DNA of 64,000 nucleotides from Burkholderia sp. Ax-1719 (lineage in GTDB: Bacteria; Pseudomonadota; Gammaproteobacteria; Burkholderiales; Burkholderiaceae), in contig NZ_VWWJ01000022.1 in the NCBI RefSeq assembly GCF_011753055.1, positions 1 through 64,000 of the forward strand, written 5' to 3'. Positions 53,837 through 62,519 of this stretch are shown piece by piece. A program made the position numbers and the translations under genes. The notes below the pieces were generated by a model. That model worked only from the letters and a program-made list of their open reading frames with translations. It ran no database searches and was not told the origin of the DNA. Position 1 is the stretch's first letter. Every line of letters begins with the position of its first letter.

Positions 53837-53850
53837 TTGTGCGCAGCGAT

Positions 53851-54516
53851 TCAGTCGCCGCGCGCGTGCGCCAGTTGCGCAAGCTGGGCGACGAGTCGCA
53901 TCAGATCGCCCTGACTCCGCGTGGCCGTTTTGGCGAAAACGTGATGAAGATGCGTGCGCACGGTCGAGGGCAGAATTCGCAGCGCAGCGGCGATATTGCG
54001 TGGATTTTCGCCATTGCCGATCTCGCAGGCGACGCGCGCCTCGGCGGGCGTGAGCGCGTAAAGCGCGATCAGGCGCTGCTCGATGCCGCGCTGTGCAGCC
54101 TGCGGGTCGATCACCATCAGCATGGCCGAGCCACGCTTTGCGCCGAGCGGCGACACCAAAACCTGAAGCGGCATGCCGCATGTCGTGCGCTCGATCAGCA
54201 TGGCGCTCCCGCCGCGCATGCGTGGCCCGCCACCCGCCGCATTGGCGATCAGCGCATGGAGTCGCTGTGTGGCCGTGGGGGAATACGCCTGCAAGCCATG
54301 CGCACTTTCTCGCAAACCCGGCGGCTGCACGAGTAGCGCGGCGGCGGCGCGATTGGCGAATGTCACCTGCGCTGCGCGATCGACGATCAGCACGGCTTGC
54401 GCGAGACCGTCGAGTGCATCGAAGGCATCGAGCGCAGCAGGCGCATCAAGCGGCGCGCGGCCGGATTGTGCATCGTCAGTGGGCAGACGGCGTTGCACGC
54501 GGATTTCTCCCGCCAT
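53851..54516 (-). CDS. LuxR-type regulator with PAS-like domain
   Basis: 221 residues from MAGEIRVQRRLPTDDAQSGR. A PAS-like segment (GLAQAVLIVDRAAQVTFANR then AAAALL) is followed by a C-terminal LuxR helix-turn-helix: LTPAEARVACEIGNGENPRN then IAAALRILPSTVRTHLHHVF and AKTATRSQGDLM. No receiver or autoinducer domain is seen. No ribosome site is visible; an in-frame GTG at 54558 would add 14 residues and the frame closes at 54577. Ligand and targets unknown. Confidence 0.8.
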   Translation of the reverse strand: MAGEIRVQRRLPTDDAQSGRAPLDAPAALDAFDALDGLAQAVLIVDRAAQVTFANRAAAALLVQPPGLRESAHGLQAYSPTATQRLHALIANAAGGGPRMRGGSAMLIERTTCGMPLQVLVSPLGAKRGSAMLMVIDPQAAQRGIEQRLIALYALTPAEARVACEIGNGENPRNIAAALRILPSTVRTHLHHVFAKTATRSQGDLMRLVAQLAQLAHARGD

Positions 54517-54885
54517 TGGCAAGCATCGTGGTTCACGTCGATCTGGCGACGGGCACACGCCAGAAGCGCCGCGCAGTCACGGTCGGACGGAGAGGGAAGG
54601 ATGTGTCCACGCAGCAAAATTGCGCAGATTGAACCGGGCGAGGCACGTTAGCAAACGGCCTGCGCGCGCCATGCACCGCAGCATGCGCAATGCATTCTTC
54701 TATGAATAGACGATAAAACTTTCAATCAGGTTTCGAATTGATGCGTTTCTCTTTCTTCGTGTCGCGGCATTGACGGGGACTGGACAACTGGCCCCGGCTC
54801 ACGATAATGGTTCGTCCCGCAAGGGGCACAACGCGATCCCATGCGTTGTGCACAGTCACTATGAGTCACACCGGAGAGTCGTTGG
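54517..54885. other. 369-bp divergent intergenic region
   Basis: Between the LuxR gene and the DUF4337 gene. An AT-rich patch at about 54680-54760 probably holds promoters. A perfect 9-bp inverted repeat lies at 54826-54851. Confidence 0.55.
54826..54851. repeat. Perfect 9-bp inverted repeat before the DUF4337 gene
   Basis: GCACAACGC and GCGTTGTGC are separated by 8 bp (GATCCCAT) and end 34 bp before the start codon. No T run follows, so an operator or leader hairpin is more likely than a terminator. Confidence 0.65.
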
Positions 54886-55503
54886 ATGTCTGAAGAGTAT
54901 GAAGTGCACGGACCGCACGATCACGCGGTCGAACATGCCGCAGCCGGCCACGGCCATGCAGCGCATGGTGCCGAAGGCGAGCGCGACCCCTTTCCGGGCC
55001 GCATGGCGGTGATGACGGCGATCCTGGCGTCGATCGGCGCGATCCTCTCGTACCAGAGCGGCAACAGCGAAAACCTCGCGCTCTATTACAAGAACGAGGC
55101 GGCGATCCACAAGACCGAAGCGGCGAATCAGTGGGCCTATTACCAGGCCAAGGGCGAGAAGCAGAATCTCGCCGAACTGGGTGCATCGCTGGCCGCGCTT
55201 GCGCCGAATGCCGCCGAAGCCCAGCGACATTTCGCCGCCGATGCCGACCGCTATCGCCAGCAGAAGGATCCGATCCGCGCGAAGGCCGAGGCGCTGGAGA
55301 AGCAGGTGCAAGCCGACGACGAGCACGCGGAACAACTGCTGCACGGTCACCATCGCTGGGCGCAGGCCACCACGCTGATCCAGATCTCGATCGCGCTCAC
55401 AGCGATTACCTTGCTCACGCGCCGCAAGTGGCTGCTGCGCACCTCGGTGGGTGTTGGCGCGGCGGGTGTGGTGATGGGCGCGCTCGCGTTCTTCGCGGGC
55501 TAA
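54886..55503 (+). CDS. DUF4337 domain membrane protein
   Basis: 205 residues. A His-rich N-terminus (HGPHDHAVEHAAAGHGHAAH) precedes one membrane helix (MAVMTAILASIGAILSYQSG), a long polar helical region (NLALYYKNEAAIHKTEAANQ to about 150) and two C-terminal helices (TLIQISIALTAITLLTRRKW and VGVGAAGVVMGALAFF). This is the DUF4337 layout; function unknown. GGAGAG precedes the ATG. The His-rich start might bind metal. Confidence 0.88.
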   Translation: MSEEYEVHGPHDHAVEHAAAGHGHAAHGAEGERDPFPGRMAVMTAILASIGAILSYQSGNSENLALYYKNEAAIHKTEAANQWAYYQAKGEKQNLAELGASLAALAPNAAEAQRHFAADADRYRQQKDPIRAKAEALEKQVQADDEHAEQLLHGHHRWAQATTLIQISIALTAITLLTRRKWLLRTSVGVGAAGVVMGALAFFAG

Positions 55504-55546
55504 GCTTGATAAGCGTGTTAAACGCGCCGCCAGACGTCATCAAACC

Positions 55547-56020
55547 CTAACCGCCACATACGATGGCGGTCAGCAACAGCGGCACCACGGATTTGACCGT
55601 GGCGTCGCTGTTCGCCTCGCTCACACGCGTGCGCACCGAATCTGCGGGCGCCGATACCACCACGCCGTAAAGCGGCGCCTTGATCTCTTTGCCCGCGCCG
55701 CGCCGGAACAGGTCGTCATCGCGCGCATAGCCGAGCACAACATAAATCGGAAAGCCAAACGCGCTCATGCGACTGCCCTGGGCCGGGCGGAAGGCGTTGA
55801 CCGAATTGGCCTCGACCCGGCTTGGCTTCGGGTCGATGGACTTTTCTTCAATCAGCGTCGAAATAAATTCATGCGGATTCGACGTGCAATCGAAGTGCTT
55901 GTCCTGATTCTGCTGGCTCTGTTGAGGTTGCGCGCCGAGCGGCTGGCAAAAACCCAGCAGCGTCGCGAGGGCGGCGAAGGCGGCAAAGAAGGGCACCACA
56001 GGGACTCGACGCTGTTTCAT
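55547..56020 (-). CDS. Secreted protein, unknown
   Basis: 157 residues from MKQRRVPVVPFFAAFAALAT. Basic N-terminus, hydrophobic core and a QPLGAQPQ site give a Sec signal. The mature protein contains SNPHEFISTLIEEKSIDPKP, SRMSAFGFPIYVVLGYARDD and a C-terminal hydrophobic tail VVPLLLTAIVCGG with Cys. I do not recognise the family. No strong ribosome site; the frame is open upstream to 56071. Confidence 0.65.
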   Translation of the reverse strand: MKQRRVPVVPFFAAFAALATLLGFCQPLGAQPQQSQQNQDKHFDCTSNPHEFISTLIEEKSIDPKPSRVEANSVNAFRPAQGSRMSAFGFPIYVVLGYARDDDLFRRGAGKEIKAPLYGVVVSAPADSVRTRVSEANSDATVKSVVPLLLTAIVCGG

Positions 56021-56168
56021 GGCAGTGACGATGGCAGTAACGGCTACCGCTTGAGTTCCACTGGAATCCATTCGACACCGAAACCCCGTTCCTGTTCAAG
56101 GGGGCGGCATACAAATTGCGCACTTCTGCGCCGCGCCGCCGTCCCTTTCGATGCGATTGATGCGGCCG

Positions 56169-56648
56169 TTACAGCATCGACTTCGCCTGGCTCAGGATCT
56201 TGTCGCATACCTGTTTGGTGGCGGCCTGCTTGAGCCCGCTGCCGGAGAGGTCGAGCTGCTGGCCGTCGCCGGCCGTGAGAATGCCGCCCGTGCCTTTTTC
56301 GTAGCCGCTGTCGGTGGTGGAGGCGCCCCCGGGCAACTTGCTGAGTAGCGAGTCTTTCACGTTGCCGGCCGTGTCCGCGTTCAGGTAATTGTTCTTGATG
56401 CAGAACTGCAGCAGGCCCGTAACGTTGCCCATGCTGTTCGAGGTGACGGAAGAGCCGGAAAGCGAACTGCCGAGCCCGCCCAGATTGCCGAGCGCGCCCG
56501 AGGTCGAGCCGCTGCTGCCACTCTGGTTGAGCAGGTTGCCGAGTTGGGCGTGTGCGGCATGCCAGGGCGCGAGCAAGGCGGCGCTCGTGGCAGCAATAGC
56601 GGCCGCGGCGATCAACGCGCGCGTGCCGCGCGAGGTGGATGTTTGCAT
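56169..56648 (-). CDS. DUF2501 (YjjA-like) secreted protein
   Basis: 159 residues from MQTSTSRGTRALIAAAAIAA with GGAGA upstream. A signal peptide ends at HAAHAQ. A Ser/Gly-rich linker (NQSGSSGSTSGALGNLGGLG) leads to the family core GLLQFCIKNNYLNADTAGNV then KDSLLSKL, with two Cys (FC and VCDKIL). DUF2501 proteins are periplasmic, function unknown. Confidence 0.85.
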   Translation of the reverse strand: MQTSTSRGTRALIAAAAIAATSAALLAPWHAAHAQLGNLLNQSGSSGSTSGALGNLGGLGSSLSGSSVTSNSMGNVTGLLQFCIKNNYLNADTAGNVKDSLLSKLPGGASTTDSGYEKGTGGILTAGDGQQLDLSGSGLKQAATKQVCDKILSQAKSML

Positions 56649-57481
56649 ACGACGAATCTCCGTGAAGGCCATGGCCTTCGTACTATAGACGGATTCGTTG
56701 CGTGGCTTTTTCTGGATGGCTAGGCGCAACACGACGAAGCCTGTACAAAACCGACGTAATTCGCACGCGTCATTTGCATGCGATGCAAACAGATTTGGGC
56801 TATGAGCAAATGCTGGCAGGATGAAACATCAGCGCGCCCGACGTATTGAATGCAATTCATCGTCGTGTCATTTGTTGCGTGCACAACGGAGTTTCGGGGC
56901 TGAGTTTCGAAAAAGGACGGACCGCGACGAAATGAGTGCGCGCAGTTGAAAGCGATGCAATTGAAATAATGAAATTGCGTTGGAGCGGTAAGGGCATTCA
57001 ACTCAAGAGGGAAGGCGTCAGGGTCGGTCACGCGAAGCATGAAGTAACGCGCATTAACATGCCGATACGACGCTACAGCGGCGCATCAGTTGTCTTGCAG
57101 GACGCATACGATCAAGAAAATCCCTTGCTACAAGGGTTTTTATGGCGATTCGAAGAGGGATCACGCACTGTTTTGCAAGCGCGATCGGGCATATTTCACG
57201 CCATTCAAGACGTGACTTTGTTTCTAACCGTAACACTTATTACGGCCCTCCTCATTGGCTGGTTTCAGGTGGTATGCTTCCTGCACAAATTCTCCCTTGC
57301 ACGAGTGAGACCACGTTTTTTGCGTCAATACCGTGAACACGCGCACTGCCTGAGTGCAGTCGGTGACGCAAAAGAACAAGTCATATAAACATATGGTGCA
57401 ACCGAGCACGCCCACGCGGACATCAAGATCCGCGAGCGAGCTCCGTCACTGCAGCCCCGGTCCGGCTGCGTGGAGAACAGC
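56649..57481. other. 833-bp AT-richer region without a convincing gene
   Basis: Between DUF2501 and the DUF4096-fusion gene. Base composition is well below the flanks. A forward frame at 56936-57388 has no ribosome site or domain-like pattern. A short hairpin with a T run at 57117-57141 looks like an orphan terminator, so a small RNA could end there. Confidence 0.5.
57117..57141 (+). terminator. Orphan terminator-like hairpin
   Basis: CCCTTG-CTA-CAAGGG forms a tight 6-bp stem preceded by AAAAT and followed by TTTTT. No protein gene ends upstream of it on this strand. Confidence 0.5.
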
Positions 57482-58708
57482 ATGAATTTCGAAGAACTGA
57501 GCGACGACGAGTGGATGGTTGTGTCCTCGCTCGTATCCGATGAACCGCCTATACGGCTCAACCGACGCGGCCGCCCGCGCGCGGAGCCGCGCGTCGTGGC
57601 GAACGCCGTGCTGTGGATCTTGACGACCGGCGAGTCCTGGTCGCGCCTGCCCGCACGTTATCCGTCCGGACCGACCTGCCGCCGCCGTTTCGAGGAATGG
57701 CACGTCAGCGGCACGCTGCTTGAGCTGGTGCAATTGCTTACGCAGCGCGGCCGCAGCTTCGTCTATGTGCCTGAGCCCGCTCAGGCACAGGCTGCGTCGA
57801 GCCCGCAGGCAACGCCTGCCGTGGCCGTCGTGGTGGAGGAAACCGTCGAGGACGACGGTCTGCCCGCTGTTTACTGGAAGAGCCCGGAAGCCTGGCAGGC
57901 GCCCGCATCGCTGGCCGATGCTACGCCGCTGGCCGCCAATCCGGCCGCTAATCCAATCGAGAGCATGACGCGTCAGCTCGCCCGTCTGGACGAGGCATTG
58001 ACGCAGGCCCAGCATCGCACGCCCGCCGCCAGGGCAGGGCACGCGTCGCCCATCGTGCCGCCTCAGGCCGATTCCACCGCCCACGCCGCGCGCGTCAAAG
58101 CGCCCTCGGCTGCAGCGGTGCGCACGGTCGTTCCCGAAGAAAACTTCGAGTTTTCCGATGCCACGCCGCAGGTCGAGCAGATCGCGGAATGGCGTGGCTA
58201 CGTGGTTTATTTGAGCGTGGAAACCGCGCGCAGTCGCACGCATCGCGGCATGTATCGCGCGGCTGCGGAAATCCTCAAGGATGGCAAGCGTGTCGAGCGT
58301 TCGGGCCTTGTCGGCCCCGCGTTCGACGATGCCGATGCGGCGCGTCACTATGCGTTCGACTGGGCGCGTCAGTGGATTGATCGCGAAGGCCCGCATCGGT
58401 CGAGCGGTGGCATTGAGGGTATCGACGGCGTCGATATGGACCCCGAAGATAAGGATCCGGGCGTCTCGTTCGCGCGCGCCTATGCAGAAAACGGCGCCGA
58501 TAATGGCGGCGTGGTCACTCGTGCAATGCCCGTCGCAACCCCGGCTTTGGCGACCGCCAGCTCGCATGTCGTCACCAACGGCGTGCGCCATGCGCCGCTG
58601 CAACGCTATACCAGCAGTGCGCTGCGCGCGCCCGGCGATAGCCGCGAGGCTTCCACTGCCAACGATCGTCATCCGCACGCTTCGCGCTATAGAACGCATC
58701 TGAGCTAG
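57482..58708 (+). CDS. Domesticated transposase-domain protein (DUF4096 N-terminus, novel C-terminus)
   Basis: 408 residues; GGAGA lies 6 nt before the ATG. Residues of about 5-75 match the IS5-family N-terminal domain DUF4096: LSDDEWMVVSSLVSDEPP, NRRGRPRAEPRVVANAVLWI, LTTGESWSRLPARYPSGPTC and RRRFEEWHVSG. No DDE catalytic domain follows. Instead there is a Pro/Ala-rich linker (90-215), a compact region (EQIAEWRGYVVYLSVETARS then THRGMYRAAAEILKDGKRVE and HYAFDWARQWID), and a polar tail. No terminal inverted repeats or target duplication are seen. I infer a co-opted DNA-binding protein, possibly a regulator of the adjacent bce genes. Confidence 0.75.
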   Translation: MNFEELSDDEWMVVSSLVSDEPPIRLNRRGRPRAEPRVVANAVLWILTTGESWSRLPARYPSGPTCRRRFEEWHVSGTLLELVQLLTQRGRSFVYVPEPAQAQAASSPQATPAVAVVVEETVEDDGLPAVYWKSPEAWQAPASLADATPLAANPAANPIESMTRQLARLDEALTQAQHRTPAARAGHASPIVPPQADSTAHAARVKAPSAAAVRTVVPEENFEFSDATPQVEQIAEWRGYVVYLSVETARSRTHRGMYRAAAEILKDGKRVERSGLVGPAFDDADAARHYAFDWARQWIDREGPHRSSGGIEGIDGVDMDPEDKDPGVSFARAYAENGADNGGVVTRAMPVATPALATASSHVVTNGVRHAPLQRYTSSALRAPGDSREASTANDRHPHASRYRTHLS

Positions 58709-58935
58709 GCGGCGGCCTGCTTCATCACCGGCCGCTGCTGTCGCCCTCGCTGTCCCGCTGTTCGCTGAACGTCTCGTTGACCGTTTTTCCCGCTTCATCT
58801 TTCCGCCCCAAGGTACGCCGTCAATCGGAATCGCTTCCGTTGCGGCGCAAGCCGTGGTGTCTCCGTCCATTTCATCGGGTGCGGGGCGCTCTCATGGGCG
58901 CTCCGTCACGCACTGACTGAATGCAATCCAGCACG

Positions 58936-58961
58936 CGCTCAAGCCCTTGCGGGCCTGAGCG
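58936..58961. terminator. Hairpin between convergent DUF4096-fusion and bceA genes
   Basis: CGCTCAAGCCC and GGGCCTGAGCG pair with one mismatch around a TTGC loop. The following sequence is only weakly T-rich. Confidence 0.6.
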
Positions 58962-58979
58962 TTTGCCTGGACGTTTTCT

Positions 58980-60509
58980 CTATTGCCGGCCGTATACATC
59001 CTCCAGACGCACAATGTCGTCTTCGCCGAGATACGAGCCCGACTGCACCTCGATGATTTCGAGCGGCATCTTGCCCGGGTTTTCGAGTCGGTGCGCCACG
59101 CCTAGCGGGATATACGCCGATTCGTTCTCCGAAACGATGAAGCGCTCCTCTCCGCGCGTGACGAGCGCCGTGCCACGCACGACGACCCAGTGTTCGGCGC
59201 GATGATGGTGCATCTGCAACGACAGGCGCGCGCCCGGTTCGACCACGATGCGCTTGACCTGGAAGCGCTCGCCGCTATCGACGCTGTCGTAGTGACCCCA
59301 CGGGCGATGCACGAGACGGTGCGCAACAGCTTCGCTGCGTTTCGCTGTTTTCAGGCGCTGGACGATTTTCTTGACGTCCTGCGCGCGTGAACGGTCGGCC
59401 ACGAGCACCGCGTCTGCGGTTTCGACCACCACGAGATTGTCGGTGCCCAGGCACGCGATCAGGCGTCCGTCCGAATGTGCGAAGGTATCGTTCGCGCCTT
59501 CGAACATCACTTCGCCTTGGGCCACGTTGCCCGCATCGTCTTTCGGGGCGACCTGCCAGACCGTGTCCCACGAACCGAGATCGGTCCAACCCGCCGAAAG
59601 CGGTACCACCACGCCGCTGGCCACGGACGTATCGCCGGACAACGGTTCCATCACCGCATAGTCGATCGAGTTCGACGGCGAGCGCGCGAAGCATTCGGGA
59701 TCGACGCGGAAGAAGTCGCCATCGGCCTTGCCGTGTTCGACGGCCGCCGTGCAGGCCTCGTAAATTGCGGGCTGGAAGTGGCGGATCGCTTTGAGCCACG
59801 TGGAAGCGCGCACGATAAAGATGCCGCTGTTCCACCAGTAGCGCTGCGAGGCAACGTATTGCTGTGCCAGTTCGATATAGGGCTTTTCGACAAAACCATT
59901 CAGACGACGCGCGCCATCGGGCTCCTGCGTGGCAAGCGGCTCGCCCACATGGATGTAGCCGTAGCCCGTTTCAGGGCGCGTGGGCACGATGCCCATCGTC
60001 ACGATCTGGCCATTGGCCGCGTGGCGCACGCCATCGGCTACCGCGGTCTGAAACGCTTCGAGATCCGCGAGCGCATGATCCGCGGGCATCACCACCATGA
60101 TGCCGTCCTGCTGCGTCGAGGTCACGGACAAGGCCGCGATCGTCAGCGCCGGCGCGGTGTCGCGCGCGAGCGGTTCGAGAATCAGGCGCGCTTCCTTACC
60201 GGCCGCGCGAACCTGATCGGCGGTCGTGAAGCGATGTTCCTCGTTGCACACGATCATGAGCTTGTCGGCGAGCGTCACGCGCTCGGCGAGGGCGTCGAGA
60301 CGTCCCGCCGTATCCGCGAGCAGCGACCGCTCACCGACCAGGTTGATCATCTGCTTCGGGTATTGCTCGCGCGACAGTGGCCACAGCCGCGAACCTGCGC
60401 CGCCGGCCAGCACCACAGGACACACCTGCAGCGCATTGCGCGCATCGCCGCGCGACTCTGCCTGTTGAGCCGCGCGTGCCGAGGCCGTTGCGGAACCCGT
60501 ATCCGTCAT
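58980..60509 (-). CDS. bceA: Bifunctional mannose-1-phosphate guanylyltransferase / mannose-6-phosphate isomerase
   Basis: 509 residues. The nucleotidyltransferase motif VVLAGGAGSRLWPLSREQYP (about 32-51) and the FVEKP motif (GFVEKPYIELAQQYV) form the GDP-mannose pyrophosphorylase half. The C-terminal 120 residues are a cupin with RPWGHYDSVDSGERFQVKRI and LSLQMHHHRAEHWVVVRGTA, the type II isomerase with its metal-binding His residues. It makes GDP-mannose, a cepacian precursor. It is read away from bceB, separated by 500 bp. Confidence 0.92.
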   Translation of the reverse strand: MTDTGSATASARAAQQAESRGDARNALQVCPVVLAGGAGSRLWPLSREQYPKQMINLVGERSLLADTAGRLDALAERVTLADKLMIVCNEEHRFTTADQVRAAGKEARLILEPLARDTAPALTIAALSVTSTQQDGIMVVMPADHALADLEAFQTAVADGVRHAANGQIVTMGIVPTRPETGYGYIHVGEPLATQEPDGARRLNGFVEKPYIELAQQYVASQRYWWNSGIFIVRASTWLKAIRHFQPAIYEACTAAVEHGKADGDFFRVDPECFARSPSNSIDYAVMEPLSGDTSVASGVVVPLSAGWTDLGSWDTVWQVAPKDDAGNVAQGEVMFEGANDTFAHSDGRLIACLGTDNLVVVETADAVLVADRSRAQDVKKIVQRLKTAKRSEAVAHRLVHRPWGHYDSVDSGERFQVKRIVVEPGARLSLQMHHHRAEHWVVVRGTALVTRGEERFIVSENESAYIPLGVAHRLENPGKMPLEIIEVQSGSYLGEDDIVRLEDVYGRQ

Positions 60510-61010
60510 CTCGCTCTCCTGAAAGGGGTTTCGGTTAAGCGATTTGTAGCACGCTTAAAATCGCAATAAATCGAGTCGTAAAGAAGAAAACGGAAAATAT
60601 TCGAATTAAATTAAAAAATGATGACCCGTCATGAATGGGTTCGAATAAAAATAAAAAGAAAAATGTCCGCTATGACCGGAATGTTGCGAAATAAATCAGA
60701 GTGTATCGGGATCGATCCGGCAAATTTTTCCGCTCAAATGATGGGGTGGAAGGCTTGCTGGACGGCCTTCCCGGCAATCGTTGCCGAAAAAATCAGACAA
60801 AAATAAGGTCGTTAGCAACGAAACATTTGGAGATACTTTTTGCCCTTGCGCTCGCAATTTTTATAGCGCTTTATTAGGGTTTATTCGGATGCGCATTAGC
60901 AGTGCCGGAGCGATTCCGGTGCAGTTCCCTGATTTCCGCAGATTCCCGTAGCCGTGGCCATGATGCAAAACGCGTGGCTGCATTTCATTTTTTTAACCGA
61001 GGTGCCGGAC
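60510..61010. other. 501-bp AT-rich divergent promoter region of the bce cluster
   Basis: Strikingly AT-rich from about 60545 to 60900, including A/T stretches such as AATTAAATTAAAAAATG. GGAAGGC/GGCCTTCC arms occur near 60750-60775. No reading frame is convincing. The composition suits nucleoid-protein (H-NS-like) silencing and the promoters of bceA and bceB. Confidence 0.6.
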
Positions 61011-62390
61011 ATGCTGAGCGTTCTAGCCAGAATTATCGACGTTGCCGCGATCGCCGCCGGCGCGCTGCTTGCAGCGGCCCTGCACCACGGACGGTTCGCC
61101 ACACTCTCCGATCCGGAAAGCGTGGCGCTCGCCTTTAATTGCGTGCTGGCAATCTGGATGTTTCCCGCCTTCGGCATCTACCAGTCGTGGCGCGGCAAGT
61201 CGCTCTATGTGCTGGCGGCGCGCGTATGCGCTGCCTGGATCGCGGTGGAGTGCACGGGCATTCTGCTGAGTTTCAGCGTGCACCGTGCCGATTCGCTTTC
61301 GCGTATCTGGCTCGCGTACTGGGTGGTGGCGTCGGTGGCCTTCCTGATCGTTTCCAAGGCGCTGGTGCACATGGTGCTGCGCAGCCTGCGCCGCGAGGGC
61401 TACAACCTCAAACAGGTGGCTGTGGTGGGCGGCCCGCGTTACGCGCGCTTTCTGATCGAGCAGATGAAGAGCCGTCCGGAAGCGGGCTTCCATCCCGCAC
61501 TGGTGTACGACGAAGACAGCGATGCCGATGGCGATGCGCGTCTCGACGGCGTGCCGGTCGAACGCAACCTGCAGGCGATGCTCGAATTCGTGCGCGAGCA
61601 CGACGTGCGCGAACTGTGGCTCGCATTACCGATCACGAAAGAGCGCACGATTCACCGCATCGTCATGGCAATGCGCAACGATTTCGTGAACATTCGTTTT
61701 ATCCCCGATGTGCGCAGCCTGTCGTTCTTCAGCCAGCCCGTGGTTGATCTGCTGGGCGTGCCAGCGATCAATCTCGCCGCTTCGCCGGTAACGGATCTGA
61801 GCGTGCTGCCCAAGCGCGTGTTCGACTTCCTGTTTGCCGGCGCGGTGCTGGTTGCGCTCTCGCCGCTGTTCGCGCTGGTGGGGCTGGCGGTGAAGCTCAC
61901 GTCGCGCGGACCGGTGTTTTTCAAGCAGCGCCGCAAGGGTCTCGACGGCAACGAGTTCGAAATCTACAAGTTCCGCTCGATGAAGGTGCATGCGGAAGTC
62001 GCGGGTCAGGTGACGCAGGCGCGCCGTAACGATCCGCGCGTGACGCGCGTGGGCGCGTTCCTGCGCCGTACCAGCCTTGACGAACTGCCGCAGTTCATCA
62101 ACGTGCTCAAGGGCGAGATGTCGGTGGTGGGGCCGCGTCCGCACGCGCTGGCGCACGACGACATTTATAAGGATCTCGTGCGCGGCTATATGGCGCGCTA
62201 TCGCATCAAACCGGGCATTACCGGCTGGGCACAGGTCAACGGTTTCCGTGGCGAAACCGATCGTGTGGAAAAGATGCGCGACCGTGTACGTTTTGACCTG
62301 CATTACATGCAGCACTGGAGCTTCGCGCTCGATCTGCGCATCGTCGCGATGACCATGTGGAAGGGCTTCGCTGGGCAGAATGCTTACTAA
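61011..62390 (+). CDS. bceB: Undecaprenyl-phosphate glucose phosphotransferase
   Basis: 459 residues from MLSVLARIIDVAAIAAGALL; GAGGTG lies 7 nt before this ATG, so the 19-residue upstream extension is rejected. Four to five N-terminal helices, a CoA-binding-like domain (VAVVGGPRYARFLIEQMKSR), then a fifth helix (DFLFAGAVLVALSPLFALVG) and the catalytic domain with GPVFFKQRRKGLDGNEFEIY, KFRSMK, RRTSLDELPQFINVLKGEMS and VGPRPHALAHDD. It is a WcaJ/GumD-type enzyme that transfers glucose-1-phosphate to undecaprenyl phosphate, the first committed step of the repeat unit. Confidence 0.93.
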   Translation: MLSVLARIIDVAAIAAGALLAAALHHGRFATLSDPESVALAFNCVLAIWMFPAFGIYQSWRGKSLYVLAARVCAAWIAVECTGILLSFSVHRADSLSRIWLAYWVVASVAFLIVSKALVHMVLRSLRREGYNLKQVAVVGGPRYARFLIEQMKSRPEAGFHPALVYDEDSDADGDARLDGVPVERNLQAMLEFVREHDVRELWLALPITKERTIHRIVMAMRNDFVNIRFIPDVRSLSFFSQPVVDLLGVPAINLAASPVTDLSVLPKRVFDFLFAGAVLVALSPLFALVGLAVKLTSRGPVFFKQRRKGLDGNEFEIYKFRSMKVHAEVAGQVTQARRNDPRVTRVGAFLRRTSLDELPQFINVLKGEMSVVGPRPHALAHDDIYKDLVRGYMARYRIKPGITGWAQVNGFRGETDRVEKMRDRVRFDLHYMQHWSFALDLRIVAMTMWKGFAGQNAY

Positions 62391-62519
62391 GTCATACTGA
62401 ATAACGCGCTGAAAAAATCGAAAGCGCATTGAATTTGCATTGAGCATACCAGGCGCGCCGCGTGCGCATGTGGCCGCGGCCCTGGTAGACACCAACAGGC
62501 AATCACATTTGAGGTGGGC

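Noticed and set aside
56936..57388. 150-residue forward frame with one hydrophobic stretch
   Set aside because: No ribosome site, codon use unlike neighbouring genes, and a terminator-like hairpin lies in the middle.
57482..58708. Reading the DUF4096 gene as a live insertion sequence
   Set aside because: No DDE catalytic domain, no terminal inverted repeats and no target-site duplication are visible.
57446..58870. 474-residue reverse frame opposite the DUF4096-fusion gene
   Set aside because: The forward frame has a ribosome site and a recognisable DUF4096 domain; the reverse product has none.
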